From contig JAFRLI010000116.1 of assembly GCA_017431255.1 (NCBI GenBank), positions 1 through 35,352 of the forward strand: a stretch of DNA of 35,352 bases, in the 5' to 3' direction. Shown piece after piece: positions 8,171 to 17,190 of the stretch (its first letter is position 1; the number at the start of each line of letters is the position of its first letter). A program made the position numbers and the translations under genes. This DNA is from Victivallales bacterium. Lineage in GTDB: Bacteria; Verrucomicrobiota; Lentisphaeria; Oligosphaerales; Oligosphaeraceae. The notes under the pieces were generated by a model. It saw only the letters and a list, made by a program, of their open reading frames with translations, made no database searches and was not told where the DNA came from.

Positions 8171-9559
8171 ATGAAACGTCTTGCTTTGCCCGCATTCTTG
8201 CTCAGTTTTGCCATCCCCTTCTGCTCCATCGCACAGGAGGCTTCCAACGACGCACCCGCGCAACTCTCCCAGGCCGATATTCAGGAACAGAACAAATACT
8301 CCAATCCAAACTTCATTGAGGATTCCGCCCAAAGCGTGGAAGAATGGGCGGAAACCGTCCGCGAAAGTTTTGGATTGGAGGATTGGGGAGAAAAAGACGG
8401 GAAGTTTTTCATCTTTGCTTCCCGCCCCGTTACCCTGCCTTCCACTGACCCACAATTTGGGGTTTCCCTCTCGAATGCGTTTGACCAGGTCATGACGGAT
8501 ATTCAGGAGAAACTTTGCTTCCTCCACTATGGAAAACTTGTTTTGGGCAAGGCAAGGGGGTTTATGGAGGATAATTCCACAAACAACCGTGATCTCCCGC
8601 CTCTGGAAGCCACCCCGCAATCCATGGGGAAAGTTCAAGCGTTGTTAGACAAGACTTTGGATGTTGCTTCTGCAAAGTTGGACGCGGAGCTGGTCAAGCT
8701 CGGTGTGGATCCCGGCAAAGTCCAGACGATGACGGTCAAACAGAAAAAGGTGTTTTTTTATGAGCATTTTATCAAGGATACCTTGAAAAAGGCGTCTGGT
8801 GATATTTCTGGTATTTTCCCGATGCAGACGACTGTGAAGATTGATGCGAAGGGAAGTGCGCATATCGGTGTCGTCGCCATCCAATCCTTGAAGACCATGC
8901 AGGTGGCAAAGGATATCTCGATGCAGCGCGCCTCTCTCATCCAGGGAAAGGGACAGAATTTGAAGGAATATCTTCCCAAGGATGTGACACATATGCTGGG
9001 TGACCTTGGACCTCGTCTTGTCTACGACCAAGATGGTACTCCCGTTATCGTGGCATTCGCGGTCTCGTCCTTTGTTCCAGACAGCAATGATCCTTTCATC
9101 AACTCCCGCATGCGGGAAACTGCGAAAAGCAACTGCATCGACCTGGCAGATGGTATGATTGCCGAGGTTGTCAATGGGCAGATGTCAGCGGAAAAACGGT
9201 TGCAAACGGGAGAAGAGATTGATAGGTTCATCGAGAAAGAGGTCAAGCCAGACGCAATGGCGTTTGAGAAAAACATCAAAAATATTGTGAAAATATCAAA
9301 GAACCGGAGCCAGACGAGGGCGAGCATGGACTTGCAGGGCATTTCGAGCCTGATGCCTCCCAAGGCGTTCAAACTTCCGAACGGGCAGCAGATGTTCTGC
9401 ACGGTCCGTTGCTGGAAATACAGCACGCTGCGGACGGTCAAGGCCTTTAACGAGAACAATTTTGATCGTCCCTCTCCGCAGACGCCCAAGGACAAGCAGC
9501 CCGCGGCCAAGCCAGGCTCTTTTGATGGCCGCAAGTTCAATACTCTGGAGGATTTCTAA
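8171..9559 (+). CDS. Secreted protein of unknown function
   Basis: 462 residues with a clear signal peptide (about 1-21, ending CSIAQ). I do not recognise the family. The mature protein is mixed alpha/beta, without membrane segments or cysteine pairs that suggest a known enzyme. The segment from about 225 to 330 (TVKIDAKGSAHIGVVAIQS, then GTPVIVAFAVSSFVPDS) reads as a small alpha/beta domain, and the C-terminal 40 residues are Pro/Lys-rich and probably disordered. It lies 39 bp after the LpoB-like gene with AAGGA before the ATG, and its TAA directly abuts the ATG of the CsgG-like gene, so the two are almost certainly translated together and may form a complex in the periplasm or at the outer membrane. 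Confidence 0.85.
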   Translation: MKRLALPAFLLSFAIPFCSIAQEASNDAPAQLSQADIQEQNKYSNPNFIEDSAQSVEEWAETVRESFGLEDWGEKDGKFFIFASRPVTLPSTDPQFGVSLSNAFDQVMTDIQEKLCFLHYGKLVLGKARGFMEDNSTNNRDLPPLEATPQSMGKVQALLDKTLDVASAKLDAELVKLGVDPGKVQTMTVKQKKVFFYEHFIKDTLKKASGDISGIFPMQTTVKIDAKGSAHIGVVAIQSLKTMQVAKDISMQRASLIQGKGQNLKEYLPKDVTHMLGDLGPRLVYDQDGTPVIVAFAVSSFVPDSNDPFINSRMRETAKSNCIDLADGMIAEVVNGQMSAEKRLQTGEEIDRFIEKEVKPDAMAFEKNIKNIVKISKNRSQTRASMDLQGISSLMPPKAFKLPNGQQMFCTVRCWKYSTLRTVKAFNENNFDRPSPQTPKDKQPAAKPGSFDGRKFNTLEDF

Positions 9560-10849
9560 ATGAAGAAAGCACTTTTCCTCTTTGCATTGCTTTTGTTCGG
9601 TTTGGTCTCCCTGCGTGCAGAGAACCAGAAACTCACCGTCGAAGCGACGGCGACGGGGCCCACTCGCGAGCAGGCCATCGCGAACGCGCTGGCAGAGGCT
9701 GTCCGCCAAGGGACCGGCACGCGTCTGGACAGCCAGCGGGACATTGCGGCCACGCTGGCGCAGGTGAGTGTCACCACAAATGGGCAGGGCAACCGCACCG
9801 TCAATATCCAGGAACAGACGCAGGAAAAGTTGCGTTTGCTGACGCAGGGGACGATAGCCAGCTATCGCATTCTGCAAGAGAACAAGCAGGAAGATGGCAC
9901 GTGGGAAGTCCACGTCTCTGCAGACATTCTCAAGTACGTCACGCCGGAACTTTCTCCGGATAGCCGCCGCAAGATTGCGATGATTCCGTTTGCGACGCGC
10001 GACCCGCATTTCCTCGTCGGCAACACGAAGATGGCGGCTTCCACGGTGTCGGATGACATTCTGAGCGACTTCAACATGCACTTCACGCAGTCGCGCCGCT
10101 TTGCGGTGCTGACCCGCCAGGACAATGCCGCCTTGAAGGCGGAGAAAAACCTGCTGGCAGCGGAAGGTTCCGTGGTGGAGATGGCGAAATTGGGGCAGAC
10201 GCTGGGATTGGACTATATGGTGCTCGGCACTGTCAAGCAGCTCTATATCGCCGCACCGCAGACCCGCACCATTGCAGTCTCCGGAAACGCCTACACCACC
10301 ATCGACCGCGCATTCCTCGAACTCGACTACCGCATCGTTGTTCCCGCTACTTCTCAAATCAAGTGGACCGACCATATCATCATCGACCTCGCTCCCCAGG
10401 AAATCGCGCAGTCTGGCGGTGACATGCTCCGTCTCTACCAGACGCTCGTCCAATATGCAGGCGTCCGCATCGCGGAGGCAATGGACAACATCTACCCCAT
10501 CAAGGTTCTGCAACTGCTCGTGAACGGCGAGTTCGTCCTGGACCGCGGCGGCAGCCTCATGGTTCCTGGCGCGTACTACGATGTCTTCCGCCTCGGGGAG
10601 GAAATCACCAACCCCTCCAACGGAGAATCTCTCGGACGTACCGAGGAGAAGATCGCCACCGTCCAAATCACCCGTGTCGACGCCAAACTCTCCTACGCCG
10701 GTCTCGTCCCCAACTCGGGAACCCTCACCAAGGCCGACATCGAAAACGGGGTCTACCTGAGACCTTTCCGCATGACCGCCATCCAAGGTGCTCAACCTCC
10801 CGCTCCACAACCTCCTCCCAAACCTTTCAAACTCCCCTTCGATAAATAG
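9560..10849 (+). CDS. CsgG/TolB-like secreted protein with FlgT-like N-terminus
   Basis: 429 residues. The signal peptide is 1-20 (cleavage after LRA); there is no lipobox. Residues 24-125 resemble the LPP20/FlgT N-terminal fold: ATGPTREQAIANALAEAVRQ at 31-50 is the usual 'repeated Ala-rich helix' signature. Residues 138-240 have the CsgG/TolB nucleotide-fold-like start KIAMIPF, then FAVLTRQD and GLDYMVLGTVKQ, as in CsgG, LpoB and TolB-like proteins. The C-terminal 130 residues include a beta-rich part (VLDRGGSLMVPGAYYDVFRLGEE) similar in style to FlgT C-terminal domains, then a Pro-rich tail. Its start codon touches the stop of the preceding gene. With LpoB-like and YcfL-like partners it may form an envelope complex; a secretion-channel role like CsgG is less likely because the lipidation site is missing. 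Confidence 0.75.
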   Translation: MKKALFLFALLLFGLVSLRAENQKLTVEATATGPTREQAIANALAEAVRQGTGTRLDSQRDIAATLAQVSVTTNGQGNRTVNIQEQTQEKLRLLTQGTIASYRILQENKQEDGTWEVHVSADILKYVTPELSPDSRRKIAMIPFATRDPHFLVGNTKMAASTVSDDILSDFNMHFTQSRRFAVLTRQDNAALKAEKNLLAAEGSVVEMAKLGQTLGLDYMVLGTVKQLYIAAPQTRTIAVSGNAYTTIDRAFLELDYRIVVPATSQIKWTDHIIIDLAPQEIAQSGGDMLRLYQTLVQYAGVRIAEAMDNIYPIKVLQLLVNGEFVLDRGGSLMVPGAYYDVFRLGEEITNPSNGESLGRTEEKIATVQITRVDAKLSYAGLVPNSGTLTKADIENGVYLRPFRMTAIQGAQPPAPQPPPKPFKLPFDK

Positions 10850-10861
10850 TCCGAAACTCCT

Positions 10862-10900
10862 TCCGGCCATGGAACACTCCGTGGCCGGATTACTCGTTTT
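10862..10900 (+). terminator. Probable terminator of the ycfL-lpoB-csgG-like cluster
   Basis: An 8-bp perfect inverted repeat TCCGGCCA (10862-10869) and TGGCCGGA (10882-10889) with a 12-base loop, 12 bases after the stop codon at 10849. It is followed by the loosely T-rich ACTCGTTTT. The T tract is imperfect, so termination may be partial. Confidence 0.6.
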
Positions 10901-10966
10901 GGGGTTCTGCCGATAGCAGGACACCGACTGGAAAACATCCAACGGCGACTCGCTGTTGTTCCTTCT

Positions 10967-13900
10967 ATGACAAATGATACTATCCTCCAAGTAGAAATCT
11001 CCGCGGCACCTGCCATCAATCTGGCGTTGTTGCTGAGTGGCGCCCGCGTCATTCACGAAATCCGCCTCAAAAATCTGACGGACGCACCCGTGAAGAACAT
11101 CCAGTGCCAACTTTCCACGACACCGATGTTTGTGGAGCCGGCAACATTCCTGCTGGATTCTCTCGAAGCGGGCCAGGAGGCAACCCTGGGCGATTTGGAG
11201 GTCAAACTCGACTACGCGGCGCTCGTCGGACTTGCCGATGCCATGCCCGCGCAGTATATCCTGAATGTCCTTGCGGACGGGGAACCCGTCGGCTCCGCCC
11301 GCCAGGACTTTACCGCCTACAGCGCCGACCAGTTTCTTGGCATCAACAATTACCCCGCCTCAGTCGCCGCGTTCGTGACGCCCAATATGGACGTCATTTC
11401 CCGCCTCCTTGCCGATGTTCGAACTGAACTCAAGGCCGCAACGGGGAACGACGCCATCGTCGGCTATCAGAAGGATCGCGACCGCGTCTACGAGACATGC
11501 GCGGCCGTGTATCGTGCCGTCCACAACCTTGGAATCGGTTACGTCACGCCTTCGGTTTCCATGAACGTGCCTGGGCAGCATATCCGCCTGGCGGACAACA
11601 TCTACAAGTTTCGCCTCGGTTGTTGCCTGGACCTTTCCCTCCTGATCGCTTCAGTGCTGGAACTTTGCGGGCTGCACCCTGTGCTCATCATGATGCAGGA
11701 GCATGCTTTTGTCGCTTGTCACTTGCAGGATTACTACTTCACGGAGGTTCCGATGTTCGACCTCCAGAAAATCCGCAAGATGATTGATTTGGATGAACTC
11801 GTCGCCTTCGAGACCACGATGGTGACAGGCAATGCCACCTTTGAACAAGCTGTCCAAACGGTGATTCAGAATCAATTGGGGCATGAGAGCGAGTTTCTTT
11901 GCGCCATCGATGTCTGCCGTGCGCGCCTGGGCGGCGTTCGTTCGCTTCCCTTGCGCAAAACCGAGGACGGCGTGGAGTTCGTCCCGCCCGAGACCTTCGC
12001 CGAGCAACTCGCCGAGGAAGGACGACGCAAACTTCAGGAACGAATCGACCTCAACTCCCTCGAAATCTCCCGCCGAGGCGGCCGCGTCGCCCGCTGGCAA
12101 AGCAAACTGCTCGACCTCTCTTTGCGCAATCGCCTCCTCAATGTCCGCGCGTCCAAGCAAATTGTGCCTTTGTTCTGCACGGATGTCGCAACCCTCGAAG
12201 ACCAGATGGCTTCGGGACAGACGTTCTCCATCGGCAGCGTCCAGGAACTTTTGGACGAAAAGGAGGCCCGCGAGGTCGCCGCACTCCGTTTCCTCGAATG
12301 GCCTGCGCACACACGCGACCTCATCGCCAAGGAGTTCAAGCAAAAGCGCCTCTGGGCCGATGTCCCCCCAAAGGACCTTGCTTCGCGATTGACGGGCCTC
12401 CTCCGCCAGGCTAAGACCGATTTGGAGGAGGGCGGCGTAAACACTCTCTTCCTCGCCATCGGCTTCCTTGAATGGAAATCCTCCACCCGCGATAAGAAGT
12501 CCTATTTTGCACCGCTCCTTTTGATGCCGGTCTCCCTCAAGAGAAAAGCCATCGCAGACGGGATTAAACTCGAACGGCAGGACGAAGACACCATCGTCAA
12601 TGTCACGCTTCTCGAACTCCTGCGGCAGGAGCAGCACCTCGATATTCCGGGCCTCGACCCGCTCCCCATGGATGAACATGGCATTGACGTGCCGCGCGTC
12701 CTCCAGATCTTCCGCGAAGCCGTCAAAAACCTTTCTGGCTGGGAGGTCCACGAGGAGATTCGCCTGGGGCTGTTCTCGTTCAACAAGTTCATTATGTGGA
12801 ATGACTTGGTGAACCGTATTGATGAACTGCGGGGGCACGCGCTGGTGAATCACTTGATCGAAGGCAAGTCCATGTTTGAGGATGGAGTGGAGGTATTCCC
12901 GCCCGAGGAGGTGGAATCCAACATCACGCTGGAGGAGTTGTACTGCCCGATGACGGCGGATTCTTCGCAATTGGCAGCAGTACTGTATTCCGAGCGAGGG
13001 AAGAGTTTTGTTTTGCACGGACCTCCTGGCACGGGAAAGTCCCAGACCATCACGAACATCATTGCGCACAACCTCGCGAAGGGGCGTCGCGTTCTGTTTG
13101 TCTCTGAAAAGCGTGCCGCACTGGATGTGGTGCACCGTCGTCTCTCGAAAATCGGTCTCAAGCCGTTCTGCCTCGAATTGCACTCCAACAAGGCTGGAAA
13201 ATCCGAGGTCCTGGCGCAGTTTGCGGAGGCCATGGCGATGACGAATCCAGGCACCATTCCCCAGGACTGGAACCGCACTTCCGCGGAATTGCGCTCCGTC
13301 ATGGAGCAGTTGGCCGCCTACCTGAAGGTGCTTCATCATCGCTATCCCAACGGGCGAACCGCATATCTCTGCATCTCCGACGCACTTTCTCACCAGGAAT
13401 ATACTCCGCGTCCTGAACTTGTCCAGGTCGATACGCTCCAGCAGTCCCGCGACGACTATGAGGCCACGTTCCCCCTCCTCGATAAACTCGTCTCCTCCTT
13501 CGCAGAACTCCCGCCAGGCAAGGACCCACACCACCTCTGCGCACTCAATCCCGCAGACTGGAACCCCCGCCTCGAACAGCAAATCCTTTCCACAGCAGAC
13601 GCTCTTGCACAACGTACTTCCTCGCTTCGCAAGGCATTTACCAATGCATGCGAGGTCTTGCAGTTGCCCGTCGGCAAGGAAACTTTGGGACGCGTGGAAA
13701 CTTTGCGCGGCATTGCGGTAAAATTGGCCTCGCCGCTGCCGAGGCGGTTGTTTGCACCTGCCTGCCGGGACGCGCAGGAGTTCCTGCGGCAATTCATCGC
13801 AAACCAGATTGCCATGCAGCAACTGGAATCGCGGTTGGGTTCCTATCAACTTGATGTCTTGGCGGGATTGGATTGCGATTCCATCGAAAGACGACTCCGT

Positions 13901-16222
13901 GAAAATGCCTCCAAGTTTATCCTGCTGAGGTTCTTTGCTAACCGTTCCCTCCTACAGGAACTCGCTTCGCTGAAAAAACTCGGTGCCGCCAAACTTACCG
14001 TCGAAGAACTGCAGAAAATCCTTCCCGACGCCAAGCAATACGTCCAACTCCGCAAGGAACTCCAGAACACCACCTCGCAGGCTACCGTACTTCTGGGAGA
14101 TGCCTTCCAGCCCAGTCATCCCGATTGGGAGAAACTCCAGCGTGACCTTGAGCAGGCGTGGCAGGCTGTGGACGCCGCACGTTCCTTCGCGGCACTCACC
14201 CCCGAAGCCGCAGCGCAACTGCCGTTTGTTTCGGCACAGGATTCCGCTTCGGCAGAAAACAAACTGGGAAAAGCGTTGGACGCATTCGCTTCTTCCCGCG
14301 ACGCTTTCGCGCAATTCGCCAGCACTCTGGCAGAGGCGAAGGAACTCGCGCCGTTGGAGGATACGGCGCGCACAATTGCGGGCTGCGGCGGAAACCTGCG
14401 CGTCATTTTTGCGTATTTGCGATGCCGCCAGGATGCCCTCGCCGTTCACCTCGAAAAGGCGGCACGACTCCTCGAAGAGCGCAAGACTGCGGCCGAACAA
14501 CTCTCCGGCATCTATCGCGCCTCCTACAATCGCGCCATGCTCGACAGCATCCTCGAGGCTTCCCCCACTCTCGGCAACTTCATCGCATCCGCAGAAAACG
14601 ATTCGATTCGACGATTCTGCCAACTGGATGACCATTATACTGCACTCGCGCGCGAGGTCGTCATCTCCAAAATCCTCCAGAAACTGCCGAGCCTTACCAA
14701 GATGTCCCCAGCCGAGCAATACCAATACGGTGTCCTCAAGCATGAATGCGGCAAAAAGACACGCCACAAGCCCGTTCGTCAATTGCTCGAATCGGCAAAG
14801 GACATCATGCTTCAACTCAAGCCCTGCTTCCTCATGAGCCCGCTTTCCGTTGCCCAATATCTCCCTGCGGATGGCGCCACGTTCGACCTCGTCGTCTTCG
14901 ATGAAGCCTCCCAGATCCCCGTTTGGGACGCCGTGGGGGTCATTGCGCGCGCCAAGCAGCTCATCGTCGTCGGCGACCCCAAGCAAATGCCTCCCACCTC
15001 CTTCTTTCAAAAAGGCGATACCGCCCCCGAAGACGAGGACGACTTCGAGGACCAGGAGAGCATCCTGGACGAAACCCTCGCCGCCGGCGTACACTCCTCC
15101 TACCTCAACTGGCATTATCGCAGCCGACACGAATCCCTCATCGCCTTCAGCAACCACTACTACTACAACGACCGTCTTTTCACATTCCCGGCCGCCCGCA
15201 ACAGCGAACATCTCGGCGTTCATTTCCATTTCGTTGCCGACGGTCTCTACGAACAGCGCAAACGCACCAATCGCCGCGAAGCCGAGGCAATCGTCGATTA
15301 CATTCTCGAACGATTCTCCAATCCCGCTACCAGCGGCAAAAGCATGGGCGTTGTCACCTTCAGCCAGGCCCAAAAAGACCTCATCGAAGACATTCTGGAC
15401 GAACGACGCGCGGCACGCCCGGAACTCGACCGATTCTTCGACGAGGAGGCGGAAGACCCCTTCTTCGTGAAGAACCTCGAAAATGTCCAAGGCGATGAGC
15501 GTGACGCTATCCTGTTCTCCATTTGCTATGCGCCAGACGCGAACGGGAAGTTCATCATGAACTTTGGCCCGCTCAACCGCGATGGCGGTGAGCGGCGCCT
15601 GAATGTCGCCATTACGCGTGCTAAGGAAGAAGTGGTGGTGTTTTCTTCCATCCATGGATACCAAATTGATTTGGAGCGCACGGGAGCGCGCGGTTCTGCG
15701 CACCTGCGCTATTTCTTGGATTATGCGGAGCGTGGTCTTGCAGTCGAGCGTGCGGCAGTCGCTACGGAAGCGGATGGGCTTTGCGATACGGTGGCGTCCT
15801 TCCTGGAGAAGAACGGCTGGCATGTCGAACGCAACATCGGCTGCTCTGGATTCCGCATCGATTTGGGCGTTCGCGACCCTGAACATCCTGACAACCATCT
15901 GCTCGGCATCGTTTGCGATGGTCCTGCCTACGCCTCCCAGAAAACCGCCCGCGACCGCGACCACACCAGCACCTCTGTTCTGCAATCGCTCGGCTGGCGC
16001 CTCTACCGCCTCTGGAGCGTCGAATGGCTCTACGATCGCGCGCGCGCCGAGGCGGAACTTCTCGCGGCTCTGGACCGTGCTGTGAAAAAGCAGCCTGAAC
16101 CCGTCGCCGCGCCTCTCACTCGACCCGCACCGGCGCCCGTCGTCGCAACTCCGGCACCCGCGCTTCCTTCTGCACCCGTTGCACAGGCGTCCTCTTCCCC
16201 TCTCCCACCACCCAATTTATAG
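10967..16222 (+). CDS. Transglutaminase-like / DUF4011 / SF1 helicase / Vsr-like nuclease protein
   Basis: 1751 residues. The N-terminal ~350 residues carry a transglutaminase-like core with GCCLD (Cys219/220) and MQEHAF (His246), perhaps structural. The DUF4011 signature RWQSKLLDLSLRNRLLNVR is at 376-394. SF1 helicase motifs follow: Walker A GPPGTGKS 685-692, Walker B DEASQ 1312-1316, GDPKQMPP from 1336, ENVQGDERD, and RRLNVAITRA from 1543 (Arg1551). A long helical insertion separates motifs I and II. Residues about 1607-1700 match the Vsr-like MTES_1575 nuclease fold (FRIDLGV, CDGPAY at 1650-1655, YRLWSVEWLYD). The last ~50 residues are Pro/Ala-rich. The DUF4011-helicase-Vsr order has been catalogued as an antiphage gene (Hhe, from memory). 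It stands alone, with a poor ribosome site at 10967. Domain calls are firm; the defence role is inferred. Confidence 0.9.
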   Translation: MTNDTILQVEISAAPAINLALLLSGARVIHEIRLKNLTDAPVKNIQCQLSTTPMFVEPATFLLDSLEAGQEATLGDLEVKLDYAALVGLADAMPAQYILNVLADGEPVGSARQDFTAYSADQFLGINNYPASVAAFVTPNMDVISRLLADVRTELKAATGNDAIVGYQKDRDRVYETCAAVYRAVHNLGIGYVTPSVSMNVPGQHIRLADNIYKFRLGCCLDLSLLIASVLELCGLHPVLIMMQEHAFVACHLQDYYFTEVPMFDLQKIRKMIDLDELVAFETTMVTGNATFEQAVQTVIQNQLGHESEFLCAIDVCRARLGGVRSLPLRKTEDGVEFVPPETFAEQLAEEGRRKLQERIDLNSLEISRRGGRVARWQSKLLDLSLRNRLLNVRASKQIVPLFCTDVATLEDQMASGQTFSIGSVQELLDEKEAREVAALRFLEWPAHTRDLIAKEFKQKRLWADVPPKDLASRLTGLLRQAKTDLEEGGVNTLFLAIGFLEWKSSTRDKKSYFAPLLLMPVSLKRKAIADGIKLERQDEDTIVNVTLLELLRQEQHLDIPGLDPLPMDEHGIDVPRVLQIFREAVKNLSGWEVHEEIRLGLFSFNKFIMWNDLVNRIDELRGHALVNHLIEGKSMFEDGVEVFPPEEVESNITLEELYCPMTADSSQLAAVLYSERGKSFVLHGPPGTGKSQTITNIIAHNLAKGRRVLFVSEKRAALDVVHRRLSKIGLKPFCLELHSNKAGKSEVLAQFAEAMAMTNPGTIPQDWNRTSAELRSVMEQLAAYLKVLHHRYPNGRTAYLCISDALSHQEYTPRPELVQVDTLQQSRDDYEATFPLLDKLVSSFAELPPGKDPHHLCALNPADWNPRLEQQILSTADALAQRTSSLRKAFTNACEVLQLPVGKETLGRVETLRGIAVKLASPLPRRLFAPACRDAQEFLRQFIANQIAMQQLESRLGSYQLDVLAGLDCDSIERRLRENASKFILLRFFANRSLLQELASLKKLGAAKLTVEELQKILPDAKQYVQLRKELQNTTSQATVLLGDAFQPSHPDWEKLQRDLEQAWQAVDAARSFAALTPEAAAQLPFVSAQDSASAENKLGKALDAFASSRDAFAQFASTLAEAKELAPLEDTARTIAGCGGNLRVIFAYLRCRQDALAVHLEKAARLLEERKTAAEQLSGIYRASYNRAMLDSILEASPTLGNFIASAENDSIRRFCQLDDHYTALAREVVISKILQKLPSLTKMSPAEQYQYGVLKHECGKKTRHKPVRQLLESAKDIMLQLKPCFLMSPLSVAQYLPADGATFDLVVFDEASQIPVWDAVGVIARAKQLIVVGDPKQMPPTSFFQKGDTAPEDEDDFEDQESILDETLAAGVHSSYLNWHYRSRHESLIAFSNHYYYNDRLFTFPAARNSEHLGVHFHFVADGLYEQRKRTNRREAEAIVDYILERFSNPATSGKSMGVVTFSQAQKDLIEDILDERRAARPELDRFFDEEAEDPFFVKNLENVQGDERDAILFSICYAPDANGKFIMNFGPLNRDGGERRLNVAITRAKEEVVVFSSIHGYQIDLERTGARGSAHLRYFLDYAERGLAVERAAVATEADGLCDTVASFLEKNGWHVERNIGCSGFRIDLGVRDPEHPDNHLLGIVCDGPAYASQKTARDRDHTSTSVLQSLGWRLYRLWSVEWLYDRARAEAELLAALDRAVKKQPEPVAAPLTRPAPAPVVATPAPALPSAPVAQASSSPLPPPNL

Positions 16223-16223
16223 C

Positions 16224-16366
16224 GGAAATTGTAAAACTACCGCCCAAACGCCCAAACGCCGCAAGCGAGGACGAAAAGCGAAAGCGAAGCGTGGTGACCA
16301 CGCTGAGTTAGAGCAATGAAGCCGTCGCGTCGTGACGGCGGCCGGGATGAGAGTTTTGCAATTACC
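16224..16366. repeat. 143-bp intergenic element with terminal inverted repeats
   Basis: It begins 2 bases after the helicase stop. The left end GGAAATTGTAAAACT (16224-16238) is the inverse of the right end (16352-16366, reverse GGTAATTGCAAAACT) with two mismatches in 15. Inside are two hairpins: AGCGTGG-TGA-CCACGCT at 16288-16304 (7-bp stem, 3-base loop) and GCCGTC...GACGGC at 16321-16339. A short tandem CGCCCAAA repeat lies near the left end. The right 65 bases, read on the minus strand, are clearly related to 24690-24758, so this is a member of a dispersed family. It has no coding capacity. Confidence 0.75.
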
Positions 16367-16407
16367 TCTGTAGTCATTGCTTCACCCTAAACCAAAGGAA
16401 TCTTCCC

Positions 16408-17184
16408 ATGAAAGTCTCTGTTTGTGGTTCTTTCGACCAAGTGGAACTCGCCGCACAGGCCGGTTTCGACGCATTTGACCCCGGTATTCCCAAGCATTTT
16501 TCGGCACGTATTCCGGAGGAGGAGTTCCAGGCGATGCTTCCGAAGTACCTTGCCAGCCCGCTTCCGTTTGCCGGTGGCGCAGGACTCTTCCCGGCAGATA
16601 TGCACCTCACGGGACCCGAGGCCGATATGGACGCCATCAAAGCGTTTATTGACGTCACCATGCGCCGCGCCGGTCAGGCGCATCTCCGGTGCGCGGTCTT
16701 TGGCTCAGGTGCTGCCCGCAAGGTTCCTGAAGGATTCGACTGGTCTGTCGCTGCGAAACAAATCGTCGAAGTCGGGAAATACCTCGCAGAGGCTGCTGCC
16801 AAGAACAATGTCATCATCGTTCAGGAACCCCTGAATCACCGAGAAACCAATACCTTCAACACGGTTGCGGGCGGTGCCATGCTCGTGCATGCCGTCAACC
16901 ATCCCAACTTCCGCCTCCTCAACGACTACTATCACTTCGCAGAGTGCGACAACGACCTCACTTCCCTCGCGCTCTCCACACCGTTGATTGCCCACACCCA
17001 CATCGCAACCGCAAAGAACCGTCTTGCGCCTGGTCAGGAAGAAAGCGACTTCTCCGCATGGATGCATGCCCTCAAGGCCAATGGCTACGACGGTGTGATC
17101 GCCATCGAAGGAAAGGTCACCTGGGAACTGGACGCCCTCAAGCTCGCCGTCAAGACCATTCGCGAAGCCTGGGAACAGGCATAG
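16408..17184 (+). CDS. Sugar phosphate isomerase/epimerase-like TIM-barrel protein
   Basis: 258-residue single-domain protein of the xylose isomerase-like (AP endonuclease 2) TIM-barrel superfamily, which typically isomerises or epimerises sugars using a divalent metal. Candidate metal ligands are in the expected order: Glu140 (VQEPLNH), Asp173 (LNDYYH), His198 (AHTH) and Glu234 (AIEGK). There is no signal peptide, so it is cytoplasmic. AAAGGAA lies 7 bases before the ATG. It is transcribed alone after the intergenic element and converges with the EamA-type transporter gene, 6 bp away. The substrate cannot be read from the sequence; a carbohydrate role fits the nearby sialate O-acetylesterase family gene, but they are on opposite strands. 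Confidence 0.87.
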   Translation: MKVSVCGSFDQVELAAQAGFDAFDPGIPKHFSARIPEEEFQAMLPKYLASPLPFAGGAGLFPADMHLTGPEADMDAIKAFIDVTMRRAGQAHLRCAVFGSGAARKVPEGFDWSVAAKQIVEVGKYLAEAAAKNNVIIVQEPLNHRETNTFNTVAGGAMLVHAVNHPNFRLLNDYYHFAECDNDLTSLALSTPLIAHTHIATAKNRLAPGQEESDFSAWMHALKANGYDGVIAIEGKVTWELDALKLAVKTIREAWEQA

Positions 17185-17190
17185 TTCCGT

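Noticed and set aside
10967-12050. Active protease or transglutaminase in the helicase N-terminus
   Set aside because: Only a Cys and a His in the expected order are visible; the third residue is unclear, so activity is not claimed.
13952-15985. Long antisense open frame opposite the helicase (also 9296-11110, 7415-8638 and 33426-35249)
   Set aside because: These mirror strong coding on the other strand, lack recognisable motifs and ribosome sites, and follow from GC-rich codon bias.
16223-16407. Insertion sequence
   Set aside because: Inverted ends are present, but the element is only 143 bp with no transposase and no clear target duplication; it is recorded as a repeat instead.
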